A DNA stretch of 9,437 bases from Prevotellaceae bacterium (GTDB lineage Bacteria; Bacteroidota; Bacteroidia; Bacteroidales; Paludibacteraceae), in NCBI GenBank assembly GCA_031270425.1, contig JAISXQ010000036.1:1-9437 (forward strand), in the 5' to 3' direction. This document shows, in pieces, positions 1 to 5,999 of this stretch (positions are counted from its first letter, which is position 1; each line of letters starts with the position of its first letter). The position numbers and the translations under genes were made by a program. A model generated the notes under the pieces. It saw only the letters and a list, made by a program, of their open reading frames with translations, was not told where the DNA came from and made no database searches.

Positions 1-275
1 GAAATCCGTTGAGAACTTGAATCAAAACCATTAATGGAATCCAACACGGCGACATTGCCGATATTAGACGAAGCGTAACCGGCATAAGTTAAAGCGCCTG
101 CCCCGATTGTAGGACTTACGCCCAAGGCATCGCCCGCTTTTCCGCAAACATACCAACCGTTATAACCCTCAACATTACCGCCAACCGTGGCAGTTTCAAA
201 ATTTTCCGTAAAAACTTGTGCGTTCAAAGCCAATACAGCTACGCACATCATGCTAAGAAAAGTAATCTTTTTCAT
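1..275 (-). CDS. Secreted protein, N-terminal fragment with LamG-like start (3' end outside window)
   Basis: An ATG at 275-273 opens a frame that stays open for 91 codons to the window edge, so only the N-terminus is visible. Residues 1-19 (MKKITFLSMMCVAVLALNA) form a typical signal peptide with a lysine pair, a hydrophobic core and a likely cut before Q20. The mature start (VFTENFETATVGGN) is of a kind common in exported Bacteroidota proteins. Around residues 37-75 the pattern W-x3-GK, then SP, L-x-Y, Y and NxGN resembles residues 61-100 of the 702-residue protein encoded at 854-2962, so it probably begins with the same LamG-like domain. It is the third of three module-sharing secreted-protein genes and follows a stem-loop. 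No catalytic motif is visible. The function is unknown; whether it ends in a T9SS sorting domain cannot be seen. Confidence 0.8.
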   Translation of the reverse strand, partial: MKKITFLSMMCVAVLALNAQVFTENFETATVGGNVEGYNGWYVCGKAGDALGVSPTIGAGALTYAGYASSNIGNVAVLDSINGFDSSSQRI

Positions 276-318
276 AAAAGTAATTTTTAAAAATTAATAA
301 TTGATTTTTATAATTAAA

Positions 319-348
319 CATGGGAATTACACGAGCATAATTCCCATG
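319..348 (-). terminator. Stem-loop after the small secreted-protein gene
   Basis: CATGGGAATTA (319-329) and TAATTCCCATG (338-348) form a perfect 11-bp inverted repeat with an 8-base loop, starting 8 bases after the stop codon of the 357-842 gene. On the minus strand the stem is followed by TTTAATTATAAAAATC, T/A-rich but without an uninterrupted T-run. It is best read as a weak intrinsic terminator or a 3'-end stabilising hairpin. It may reduce expression of the next gene rather than end the transcript. Confidence 0.5.
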
Positions 349-356
349 CCTGTAAT

Positions 357-842
357 TTATTGTATGGTAACTTTCCAGATATACAACGCGCTTGTAGTCG
401 CGTTTTTAATACGGATTTGGGTCGCTTTTTCGGGAATCCCCGCTGTGTAGCTTGCCTTACTTTTGCTCAGTTCCACAGGGTCGCCTGCCGCCGACCATTT
501 GCCGCCCGTTTTTACTTCGAGAATAAAAGTTTTTCCTTCCGTTCCTGCTGCCGCATCGAGGATAACTTCTTTTTTCCCCGGTTCAAACTCGGGAAATTCG
601 ACAGAGGATTTCAAGGACGATTTATCCAGAATAATCCGTTTTTGCCCTTTGCCTTCTTTTTGAAACAACATGGCGTTATTGAATTTTACGCCGTTTGTTG
701 TGGTCGAGGTAAATGTTCCGCTTTCGGGGCGTTCATTTACTGCTTCGCCCCAAGAACCGTCGTTAAAGTCGTACACAAGTTGCGCTTGCGCCATAGCGGC
801 AACAATCAGCGCTGTTACTGTAAGGAAAATCGTTTTTTTCAT
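357..842 (-). CDS. Small secreted single-domain protein, paralogous to the central domain of its neighbour
   Basis: This encodes 161 residues from an ATG. Residues 1-20 are a signal peptide ending AMAQA with a likely cut before Q21. The rest (about 23-161) is one beta-rich domain that aligns with residues 383-526 of the 702-residue protein just upstream. Shared landmarks in order are DF...WGEA, G-x-K-x-N, Q-x-RI-x2-DK-S, an acidic/hydrophobic strand, G-KW versus GKTW, and a closing N-x-TTSAL-x-xWK. Such stand-alone beta domains are often jelly-roll-like, but no fold or ligand is proven here. It has no C-terminal sorting domain, so it would stay in the periplasm or leave by another route. It starts 11 bases after the stop of the large neighbour, so the two are almost certainly co-transcribed. 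A role as a glycan-binding accessory protein is inference from the locus. Confidence 0.8.
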   Translation of the reverse strand: MKKTIFLTVTALIVAAMAQAQLVYDFNDGSWGEAVNERPESGTFTSTTTNGVKFNNAMLFQKEGKGQKRIILDKSSLKSSVEFPEFEPGKKEVILDAAAGTEGKTFILEVKTGGKWSAAGDPVELSKSKASYTAGIPEKATQIRIKNATTSALYIWKVTIQ

Positions 843-853
843 ATTGTTGTTAA

Positions 854-2962
854 TTATTGAATCCTGATTTTTTGAGAATATATCTTACCCAATTCGGTTG
901 TCAACTGTATGATATACAGTCCGCTGTTCAGGCTACATACGTATTGGTCTGAAATTGATGTTTGTAATATCCTTGCGCCGCTTACATCGTATATCCGCAA
1001 CATGCCGGTTTGCGCCGCATATATCGTGTTTCCGGAAACAGTGAGCGCTTTCGCCGCGTCAATTTGCTGCTTGCCTGTTACTGTCGAAGTGGTAACGGAT
1101 ACGGTTTCGGATACGTACGAATCGGCATAAGTAACGAATCCGTCGCCTGTTGCCAGTACGCGGTAGGCGTATGCTGTTTCAGGACTTAAATCCGAAATGA
1201 CGACGCTTTCCGTTGCTTGTCCCGATACAGAACAGGTATTTATTAAAGCCGTTTCGCTGTATACTTTCACTTTGTAGCCTGAGGCGTTTACTACGGCAGT
1301 CCAATTTGCCGTAAATCCGTTTGCTGTTACGGCTGTTGCGGCGCTAGCCTCTGGCGTAGCCAATAAAGCCGGATTGGTGGTGCGGGTAATGATTTTCCAG
1401 ACAAGCAAAGCGCTTGTTGTATTATTGGCGATTCTGAACTTTATGGGGTTGTCGCTCGATACAGGTATTGTAAAAATACCGATTGCCTTGTTGGTGGTAT
1501 ATGTGCCGACGACTTCCCATGTTTTTCCGTTAAGAGTTTTTTCGAGTTTAAATCCCCTGTCATCGGAGCCGCTTGTCGCATGAATTTCAACTTGTTGTAC
1601 GGATTGAACAGCCGGAAGAGTGATACTTCCGTTAAAAGAATTTTTATCAACCGCTATCCGGTTTTGAAGACTCTCGCCTCGCAGGCTCTCTATTGAACCT
1701 GTTCGCAGATAAGCGGAATTGAGTTTATAACCATTTATTTCGCTTGACGGATAATGTTCTAAGCCCAAATCATTCGGATTAGCTTCGCCCCATGCATCGG
1801 CGTTGGTAAAATCAGTTTCAATAGAGGTTAAACCGGCTGATGTTGTAAATCCGGCAGAAGCTGCGGATTCTTCTGAGTTTGAATAATTTTCTCCGTCCCC
1901 TTTGGCTATTATTCTATAAGTATAAGTTGTTCCTACCCAAAGTCCTGATACTGCTAAACTTTCAGTACTTTGTCCGTCGGCGTCATAACTACCATGCAGC
2001 GTTTCATCTTGATAAACCTTAACCGTATAGCCTGTTGCATTGGCTACGGCAGTCCAATTGGCGGTAAATGTTTCGGAACCGACAGAAGAAGCTGCGCCGA
2101 CAGCCGCTGCACTAAGTTGAGGTAATTCAGCAGCAGTAGCTTTTACGACATCAGCCCAACTATTGCTAAAGCGGAAACCTGCTAATTTTCCTCCGATTCC
2201 TGGACGCTGACGTATCGTTATTCCTCTGATTTGCTTAAAAGTGTTTGCTGTTTCAGTTCTTGTTGTCAACAAACTTGATTCTTCTTCAGTAGCTTCTATT
2301 GACGGATTTATAAACAAAGAAAAGATTTCTTGTTCTGTGGTAGAAGGTATGATTTTTAAAACCAATAAATGTGTTTGATTCATCGCTAAAGTTGAAGACC
2401 ATCCTGTTGGTTGTCCACTATATCCCAACCCAAATTGTATGCCGCCTGAAACTGACTTTACAAAAACTCTCCCTCTTTGAGAATTAGCCGTATGATTTGC
2501 ATCCCATGCCAAAAAATCGTTTGCCGAAGTCGGTGCACTGGAAAAATTAACCAGCAAACTTAAATAAAATGCTGTTCCTCTGTATTGATTTCCGGAAGTC
2601 AGACTATAAATAGTAGACCGAAAGGTTGACGATGCTACCTCAGATGGTTGAATATCAGGATTAAGAATAATCGCTTTACCAACATTATTATCCACATAAT
2701 TTGAATAATTTAATGTGCTGTTTTCAACCAACGGAGAGGAACCTCCGCCTTCTCCGGACGTCAACTTACCACTTCTGTTCCATTGATCAGCCAAAATAGC
2801 ATCAGTGGATGTCTGATATTCAGCTTTTTCAAGCGTGGGGTCGGTTCCCATTGCCGAAGTTGCAAAAAATGAATTGTAATCAATCGGCAATGTTTGCGGA
2901 TATTGTGCGCTTATTGACGCTACAAACCCGCAGAATGCCAATAATAATGTAATCTTTTTCAT
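854..2962 (-). CDS. Large multidomain secreted protein: LamG-like, FN3, beta domain, FN3, T9SS-like tail
   Basis: This is 702 residues. Residues 1-19 are a signal peptide (cut before Q20). Residues 20-280 form a LamG/concanavalin-like region ending in GFRFSNSWADVVKA, a recurrent ending in secreted Bacteroidota proteins. Residues 281-375 and 532-626 are two fibronectin type III domains that share TxTANWTAV-x-NAxGY-x-VKVY. Between them, 378-527 is a beta-rich domain also encoded alone by the next gene. Residues 635-702 resemble a type A T9SS sorting domain (LRIYDVSGARIL, then LNSGLYIIQL and a final KIRIQ), though the usual leading PNP motif is absent. The FN3 copies are still alike in DNA: CTACGGCAGTCCAATT occurs at 1291-1306 and 2044-2059. 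No catalytic residues are recognisable. The protein is probably exported and surface-attached; adhesion or polysaccharide binding is inferred. It follows the reductase gene after 97 bases that contain a strong hairpin. Confidence 0.85.
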   Translation of the reverse strand: MKKITLLLAFCGFVASISAQYPQTLPIDYNSFFATSAMGTDPTLEKAEYQTSTDAILADQWNRSGKLTSGEGGGSSPLVENSTLNYSNYVDNNVGKAIILNPDIQPSEVASSTFRSTIYSLTSGNQYRGTAFYLSLLVNFSSAPTSANDFLAWDANHTANSQRGRVFVKSVSGGIQFGLGYSGQPTGWSSTLAMNQTHLLVLKIIPSTTEQEIFSLFINPSIEATEEESSLLTTRTETANTFKQIRGITIRQRPGIGGKLAGFRFSNSWADVVKATAAELPQLSAAAVGAASSVGSETFTANWTAVANATGYTVKVYQDETLHGSYDADGQSTESLAVSGLWVGTTYTYRIIAKGDGENYSNSEESAASAGFTTSAGLTSIETDFTNADAWGEANPNDLGLEHYPSSEINGYKLNSAYLRTGSIESLRGESLQNRIAVDKNSFNGSITLPAVQSVQQVEIHATSGSDDRGFKLEKTLNGKTWEVVGTYTTNKAIGIFTIPVSSDNPIKFRIANNTTSALLVWKIITRTTNPALLATPEASAATAVTANGFTANWTAVVNASGYKVKVYSETALINTCSVSGQATESVVISDLSPETAYAYRVLATGDGFVTYADSYVSETVSVTTSTVTGKQQIDAAKALTVSGNTIYAAQTGMLRIYDVSGARILQTSISDQYVCSLNSGLYIIQLTTELGKIYSQKIRIQ

Positions 2963-3009
2963 AATAATAATGTTTTTGACAATAATTGTTAATTAAAAAT
3001 TTATTTTAC

Positions 3010-3042
3010 AACTTTTCCAAAGTTCTGAACTTTGGAAAAGTT
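3010..3042 (-). terminator. Perfect 15-bp inverted repeat after the reductase gene
   Basis: AACTTTTCCAAAGTT (3010-3024) and AACTTTGGAAAAGTT (3028-3042) are exact reverse complements separated by CTG, giving a 15-bp hairpin with a 3-base loop. It begins 17 bases after the reductase stop codon. The minus-strand sequence after it is A/T-rich (GTAAAATAAATTTTTA) but is not a clean T-tract. A bidirectional terminator or an attenuating or protective 3' hairpin is the most likely role. It separates the catabolic genes from the secreted-protein genes. Confidence 0.6.
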
Positions 3043-3059
3043 TGCTTGGAAAAAATCCG

Positions 3060-3812
3060 TTAACTAAATGCCATACCTCCATTTATATCAATATTTGTAC
3101 CTGTCAGGTAATCGGAATCGGCAGAAGCCAGGAAAGCAACCAAATCGGCTACATCGCCGGCATCTCCTTCGCGGCGCAGCGGATAAACGCCTTTCATCCG
3201 TTCGCGGTTTTCGGGCGTATTGAACTTGTCGTGGAAGGAAGTCGCGATGGTTCCGGGAGCCAAAGCGTTTACCCGTATTCCTTTCGGTCCGAGTTCTTTT
3301 GCCATGGAGCGGGTAAATGTCATAACTGCGCCTTTTGCCGTGGCGTAGAGCGAAGCTCCGGGACCTCCGCCGTCGCGTGCCGCCAGCGATGAGAAATTAA
3401 CAATAGCGCCGCCTTCCGTCATATAAGGAACCGCTTCGCGCGTACAAAGCCAGCAACTTTTCATGTTTACGTCCATCAGCGCGTTGTACCAGTTTTCGTC
3501 CTGCTCCGTAATCAGTTTTCGCCCCATAATGCCGCCTACGACATTGACTAAAATGTCTATCTTATTGCCGAACTTGGCGGCTGCCGCGTCGAAAAAGCGT
3601 TTTACATCTTCGGCTTTCGTCATATCGCCCTGCACGATAATCCCCTGCGAACCGGCATTTTCCACCATTTTAAGGGTTTCTTCCGCGTCTTCGGGGTTAT
3701 CATAATAATTAATCGCCACCTTTGCTCCTTCTGACGCTAATTTTACCGAAATTGCCCTGCCCAAGTCGCGGGCGCCTCCGGTTACAATTGCTACTTTTCC
3801 TTTTAGTTTCAT
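3060..3812 (-). CDS. SDR-family oxidoreductase, probable DEH reductase (DEH to 2-keto-3-deoxygluconate)
   Basis: This is a 250-residue classical short-chain dehydrogenase/reductase, the usual length, and it is cytoplasmic (no signal peptide). The nucleotide-binding motif is TGGARDLG (11-18), followed by D63 in the GDM turn, N90 of the NVVGG motif, N116, and the catalytic set S142, Y156 and K160 (Y-x3-K in YATAK). It ends with the common INGG stretch. Two points are odd: D16 replaces the second glycine of TGxxxGxG, and the basic R15 before it is typical of NADP(H)-using members. The family is broad, so the substrate is inferred from context: in alginate loci SDRs of this type reduce 4-deoxy-L-erythro-5-hexoseulose uronate (DEH) to KDG. 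The gene starts 9 bases after the transporter stop, which indicates tight co-expression. Another sugar or uronate dehydrogenase remains possible. Confidence 0.82.
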   Translation of the reverse strand: MKLKGKVAIVTGGARDLGRAISVKLASEGAKVAINYYDNPEDAEETLKMVENAGSQGIIVQGDMTKAEDVKRFFDAAAAKFGNKIDILVNVVGGIMGRKLITEQDENWYNALMDVNMKSCWLCTREAVPYMTEGGAIVNFSSLAARDGGGPGASLYATAKGAVMTFTRSMAKELGPKGIRVNALAPGTIATSFHDKFNTPENRERMKGVYPLRREGDAGDVADLVAFLASADSDYLTGTNIDINGGMAFS

Positions 3813-3821
3813 AATAATTTT

Positions 3822-5288
3822 TTAGTCTTTTATTTGTTCTATTTTCCCTGCCGTTAAATAAATTGACAGCAACGACAACGGCGCTAAGGCTGCCAACAGA
3901 CCGAACAACAAGGTCCAGCTTGAAATTTCGCCGGCAAATAAAATTGCCAGAACCGTACCCAATACAGCCGCCGCTCCGCCAAGACCCGCCAATGAACCGA
4001 CAGACTTTCCGGTATGCAGGTCGCTTGGAATGGTTTGAATATTAGTCATGGCAAATTGGAATCCTCCCAGTACGAATGCCATCAGGATAACAGCCAATAT
4101 TGCATTTTGAGCTAATACCGAAGCTATTACCGCCGGAACAATGATGCAACCGCCCAGCAAAATAGCCGTTTTACGCGCTTTATCCACTGTTTTTCCCTTG
4201 CGAATCAGGTAGCCCGAAAACCAGCCGCCCGAAAGGCTTCCTATCATGGCTCCTGTGTATGGAACCCACGCCGAAAAGGCTAATTCTTTTATATTCAGTT
4301 GAAATTGCTCTACCAAATACATAGGCAGGAATGTTACGAACATCCACCAGATTGGATCCAAAAAGAAACGCCCCAAAATAACCGAATAATTCTTTTTATT
4401 GGAAAGAAGTTCTTTCCACGATTTGCCGCGATTGTTCGTTACGGCGGCTTCGGGCTGTCCGCTCAAAATATATTCTTTCTCTTTTTCCGTTATCCACGGA
4501 TGATCTTTCGGTTCTTTTTTATTAACAATCAACCATGGGATAATCCACAAGATTCCCATTCCGCCGACTATGATAAATGTGATTTTCCACCCGACGGAAA
4601 TATAAAGCATAAGAATAACAATAGGAGCTAAAATAGAACCTATGGACGCCGCCGAGTTGAAAAGCCCCTGCGCAAAGGCGCGTTCTTTCTGAGGAAACCA
4701 TTCGGCATTGCTTTTTGTGGCTCCGGGCCACGGACCCGCCTCGCCCAATCCGAGCATCATGCGGAAAGCCGTGAGCGAAAATTTTCCACGCGCCAGTGAA
4801 GTCAACGCGTCGGCTATTCCCCAAAGCAATACGGAAACTACAAATCCTTTCCGCGTTCCGATTTTATCGTATAATTTCCCCGAAAACAGTTGACTGATTC
4901 CGTATGCAATCATAAAAAAGATCGTAATCGTTCCCAGAATGTCTTTCGCCTGTTTCGACGCTTCTTCGGGAGGCAATGTCTTATCGACAATATTCAAGTC
5001 GTAGGCAATTCCTTCGCGGTTGACAAGCGTTTTATTGTTGTTTTTAAAGTTTACAAATTCCGGTTTCCGAATGATTTCAACGCCTTTTTTTGAAACCAGA
5101 CGATAGACATTTTCTTCTTCGATATATTGAGCTTGATTTTCAGCTGGTTGACCGGATATTTCGTCCACCAGTGCGTATTCGATGTTGGCAACCCACATAT
5201 AGTTGAGCGTACCGCGATCCAGATAGTTTATGATGGTTATAAGCATTATCAGCCCGATAATCCACCATCGTAATCCTTTTACTTTCAT
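3822..5288 (-). CDS. MFS transporter, hexuronate/ACS type, probable uptake of alginate monouronates
   Basis: From the ATG at 5288 this gives 488 residues with about 12 membrane segments. The first ends in NYLDRGTLNY, the hallmark of the anion:cation symporter family that includes ExuT. Motif A appears as GKLYDKIGTRKG (137-148), and GLGEAGPWPGATK (180-192) marks the ExuT-like TM4-5 region. An unusual feature is about 75 extra hydrophilic residues between TM1 and TM2 (roughly 35-110), which would lie on the periplasmic side. A frame extension to TTG at 5312 exists, but its AGGAGG-like sequence sits only one base from that TTG and the DNA there belongs to a GC-rich repeat-like element. The ATG with its A/T-rich leader is therefore preferred. 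The gene sits between kdgF and the reductase, so import of DEH or unsaturated uronate into the cytoplasm is the likely role. The exact substrate is inferred. Confidence 0.87.
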   Translation of the reverse strand: MKVKGLRWWIIGLIMLITIINYLDRGTLNYMWVANIEYALVDEISGQPAENQAQYIEEENVYRLVSKKGVEIIRKPEFVNFKNNNKTLVNREGIAYDLNIVDKTLPPEEASKQAKDILGTITIFFMIAYGISQLFSGKLYDKIGTRKGFVVSVLLWGIADALTSLARGKFSLTAFRMMLGLGEAGPWPGATKSNAEWFPQKERAFAQGLFNSAASIGSILAPIVILMLYISVGWKITFIIVGGMGILWIIPWLIVNKKEPKDHPWITEKEKEYILSGQPEAAVTNNRGKSWKELLSNKKNYSVILGRFFLDPIWWMFVTFLPMYLVEQFQLNIKELAFSAWVPYTGAMIGSLSGGWFSGYLIRKGKTVDKARKTAILLGGCIIVPAVIASVLAQNAILAVILMAFVLGGFQFAMTNIQTIPSDLHTGKSVGSLAGLGGAAAVLGTVLAILFAGEISSWTLLFGLLAALAPLSLLSIYLTAGKIEQIKD

Positions 5289-5330
5289 TTCAGTTTTAAA
5301 TAAGCCCACCAACCCTCCTGCTAAGGCGGG

Positions 5331-5354
5331 ACAAGCTCTGAATGGGGAGCTTGT
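5331..5354. repeat. GC-rich hairpin element upstream of the transporter
   Basis: ACAAGCTC (5331-5338) and GAGCTTGT (5347-5354) form a perfect 8-bp stem with an 8-base loop. The adjoining 5305-5330 is a GC-rich stretch (CCCACCAACCCTCCTG, then GGCGGGA) unlike the surrounding A/T-rich spacer. Together they look like a short dispersed intergenic repeat that ends about 20-25 bases before the transporter ATG. In the transcript the hairpin would lie in the kdgF-transporter spacer and could affect RNA stability or translation. Membership in a repeat family is an impression from composition, not a search result. Confidence 0.45.
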
Positions 5355-5410
5355 GAGCGCGTAAATTTAATCTTAGTTCTTTATTAATTGGTTTTTAGTT
5401 CTTGACTATC

Positions 5411-5466
5411 GTCTTTTGTCTTTTGTCTTTTGTCTTGGTTCTTGGCTCTTGGCTCTTGGCTCTTTT
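5411..5466. repeat. Eight-unit heptamer tandem array touching the kdgF stop codon
   Basis: There are eight consecutive 7-base units of consensus NTCTTKK: three GTCTTTT, then GTCTTGG, TTCTTGG, two CTCTTGG and a final CTCTTTT. The last unit ends on the outermost base of the kdgF TAA stop (5466-5468). In the transcript the array reads as a purine-rich, almost unstructured stretch (AAAAGAC, CCAAGAG types). It changes gradually from one unit type to another, as expected from slippage plus point change. It lies after the stop, so changes in copy number would alter only the spacer length before the transporter. Confidence 0.8.
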
Positions 5467-5810
5467 TATCTTTTCAAAAAATCTTCGCGCACAGGACTGA
5501 AAACATCAATCAGAGTTCCTGCTTCGAGGCAGGTAGCGCCGTGAAATACGTCGGGAGCAATATAAACGCCGTCGCCGGCTTTTACGATTTGTTTTTTGCC
5601 GTCCACATGAAACTCGAAAACCCCGCTTACCACGTAGGTGCTTTGCGAGTGGAAATGAGCGTGTCCCACACCGATTGCGCCTTTTTCAAATGCTACTTTT
5701 ACCAGCATAAGCTGTCCGTCGTAGCCTAAAATCTGACGGCGCATTCCCTCTCCCGCTACTTCCCACGGAACTTCACTTTCTAATACAAAGTCTTTGCTTC
5801 TTGTTTTCAT
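5466..5810 (-). CDS. kdgF: KdgF-type cupin, unsaturated monouronate ring-opening enzyme
   Basis: This is a 114-residue single-domain cupin, the normal KdgF length, with no signal peptide and so probably cytoplasmic. The first cupin motif carries H50, H52, H54 and Q56 in GHAHFHSQSTYVVSG, and the second has P86 and H90 in APDVFHGA. H50, H52, Q56 and H90 are the likely metal ligands. The C-terminal DVFSPVRED (102-110), with D102, F104 and R108, is the signature that separates KdgF from other small cupins. KdgF converts the 4,5-unsaturated monouronate released by exolyases into its linear keto form (DEH), speeding a step that otherwise occurs spontaneously. The gene stands between the PL17 lyase and the transporter and is directly downstream of a promoter with tandem operator-like repeats, so it is probably the first gene of an inducible unit. 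Confidence 0.88.
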   Translation of the reverse strand: MKTRSKDFVLESEVPWEVAGEGMRRQILGYDGQLMLVKVAFEKGAIGVGHAHFHSQSTYVVSGVFEFHVDGKKQIVKAGDGVYIAPDVFHGATCLEAGTLIDVFSPVREDFLKR

Positions 5811-5853
5811 GATTATTTGTATATTTTAATCGAAATATTTTTTTATCAAGCTA

Positions 5854-5883
5854 AATTGGTTGACCAAAAATTGGTTGACCAAA
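5854..5883. promoter_or_regulatory. Two tandem operator copies, GntR/FadR-type (TTGGT-N2-ACCAA)
   Basis: The 15-base sequence AATTGGTTGACCAAA occurs twice with no gap (5854-5868 and 5869-5883). Each copy contains the dyad TTGGT-TG-ACCAA (5856-5867 and 5871-5882). This half-site pair matches the operator form known for FCD-subfamily GntR repressors such as FadR, ExuR and UxuR. The upstream copy overlaps the -7 box of the kdgF promoter and the other falls in the initial transcribed region, a placement expected for repression. The dyad centres are 15 bp apart, so two dimers would bind on different faces of the helix. No regulator gene is visible in the window. Confidence 0.65.
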
Positions 5884-5887
5884 AGTA
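5880..5887 (-). promoter_or_regulatory. Bacteroidota -7 promoter box for kdgF
   Basis: On the minus strand 5887-5880 reads TACTTTTG, an exact match to the Bacteroidota -7 consensus TAnnTTTG and the only exact match I found in the spacers of this window. The matching -33 position (about 5908-5912) reads GGGTG, which keeps only the TG of the usual TTTG, so the -33 element is weak. Transcription would start near 5873, leaving a leader of roughly 63 bases before the kdgF ATG. Confidence 0.5.
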
Positions 5888-5928
5888 GGGACTTATTTTT
5901 AATTATACACCCACTTATCTTATGTTAT

Positions 5929-5940
5929 AAAACATGTTTT
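5929..5940. other. 12-bp perfect palindrome upstream of the kdgF promoter
   Basis: AAAACATGTTTT is its own reverse complement and lies about 42 bases upstream of the -7 box on the minus strand. It could be a binding site for a second, activating regulator. It is short and A/T-rich, so it may equally be chance. Confidence 0.25.
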
Positions 5941-5999
5941 TCGGAAAATAATATTTAATTTTATGAAAAAACGGGGATGTGTCAAAGTGTTTTAGCACA

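Noticed and set aside
360..860. Plus-strand open frame of 166 codons opposite the small secreted-protein gene
   Set aside because: It is antisense to a gene with a signal peptide and a clear paralogue, and its translation is rich in F, R and C with no recognisable domain.
1441..1650. Minus-strand frame of 69 codons within the 702-residue gene
   Set aside because: It overlaps the conserved beta-rich domain in another frame and has no start context or domain.
5144..5155. Third GntR-like site CTGGTTGACCGG
   Set aside because: The arms are not complementary over five bases and it lies inside the transporter coding sequence, so it is probably coincidence.
5289..5312. TTG start of the transporter at 5312 (eight extra residues)
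   Set aside because: The AGGAGG-like sequence is only one base from the TTG, the DNA belongs to a GC-rich repeat-like stretch, and the ATG at 5288 directly precedes TM1 and has a typical A/T-rich leader.
5902..5907. TATAAT on the minus strand as a -10 box for kdgF
   Set aside because: Bacteroidota primary promoters use TAnnTTTG, and an exact one lies nearby at 5880-5887; a TATAAT in A/T-rich DNA is expected by chance.
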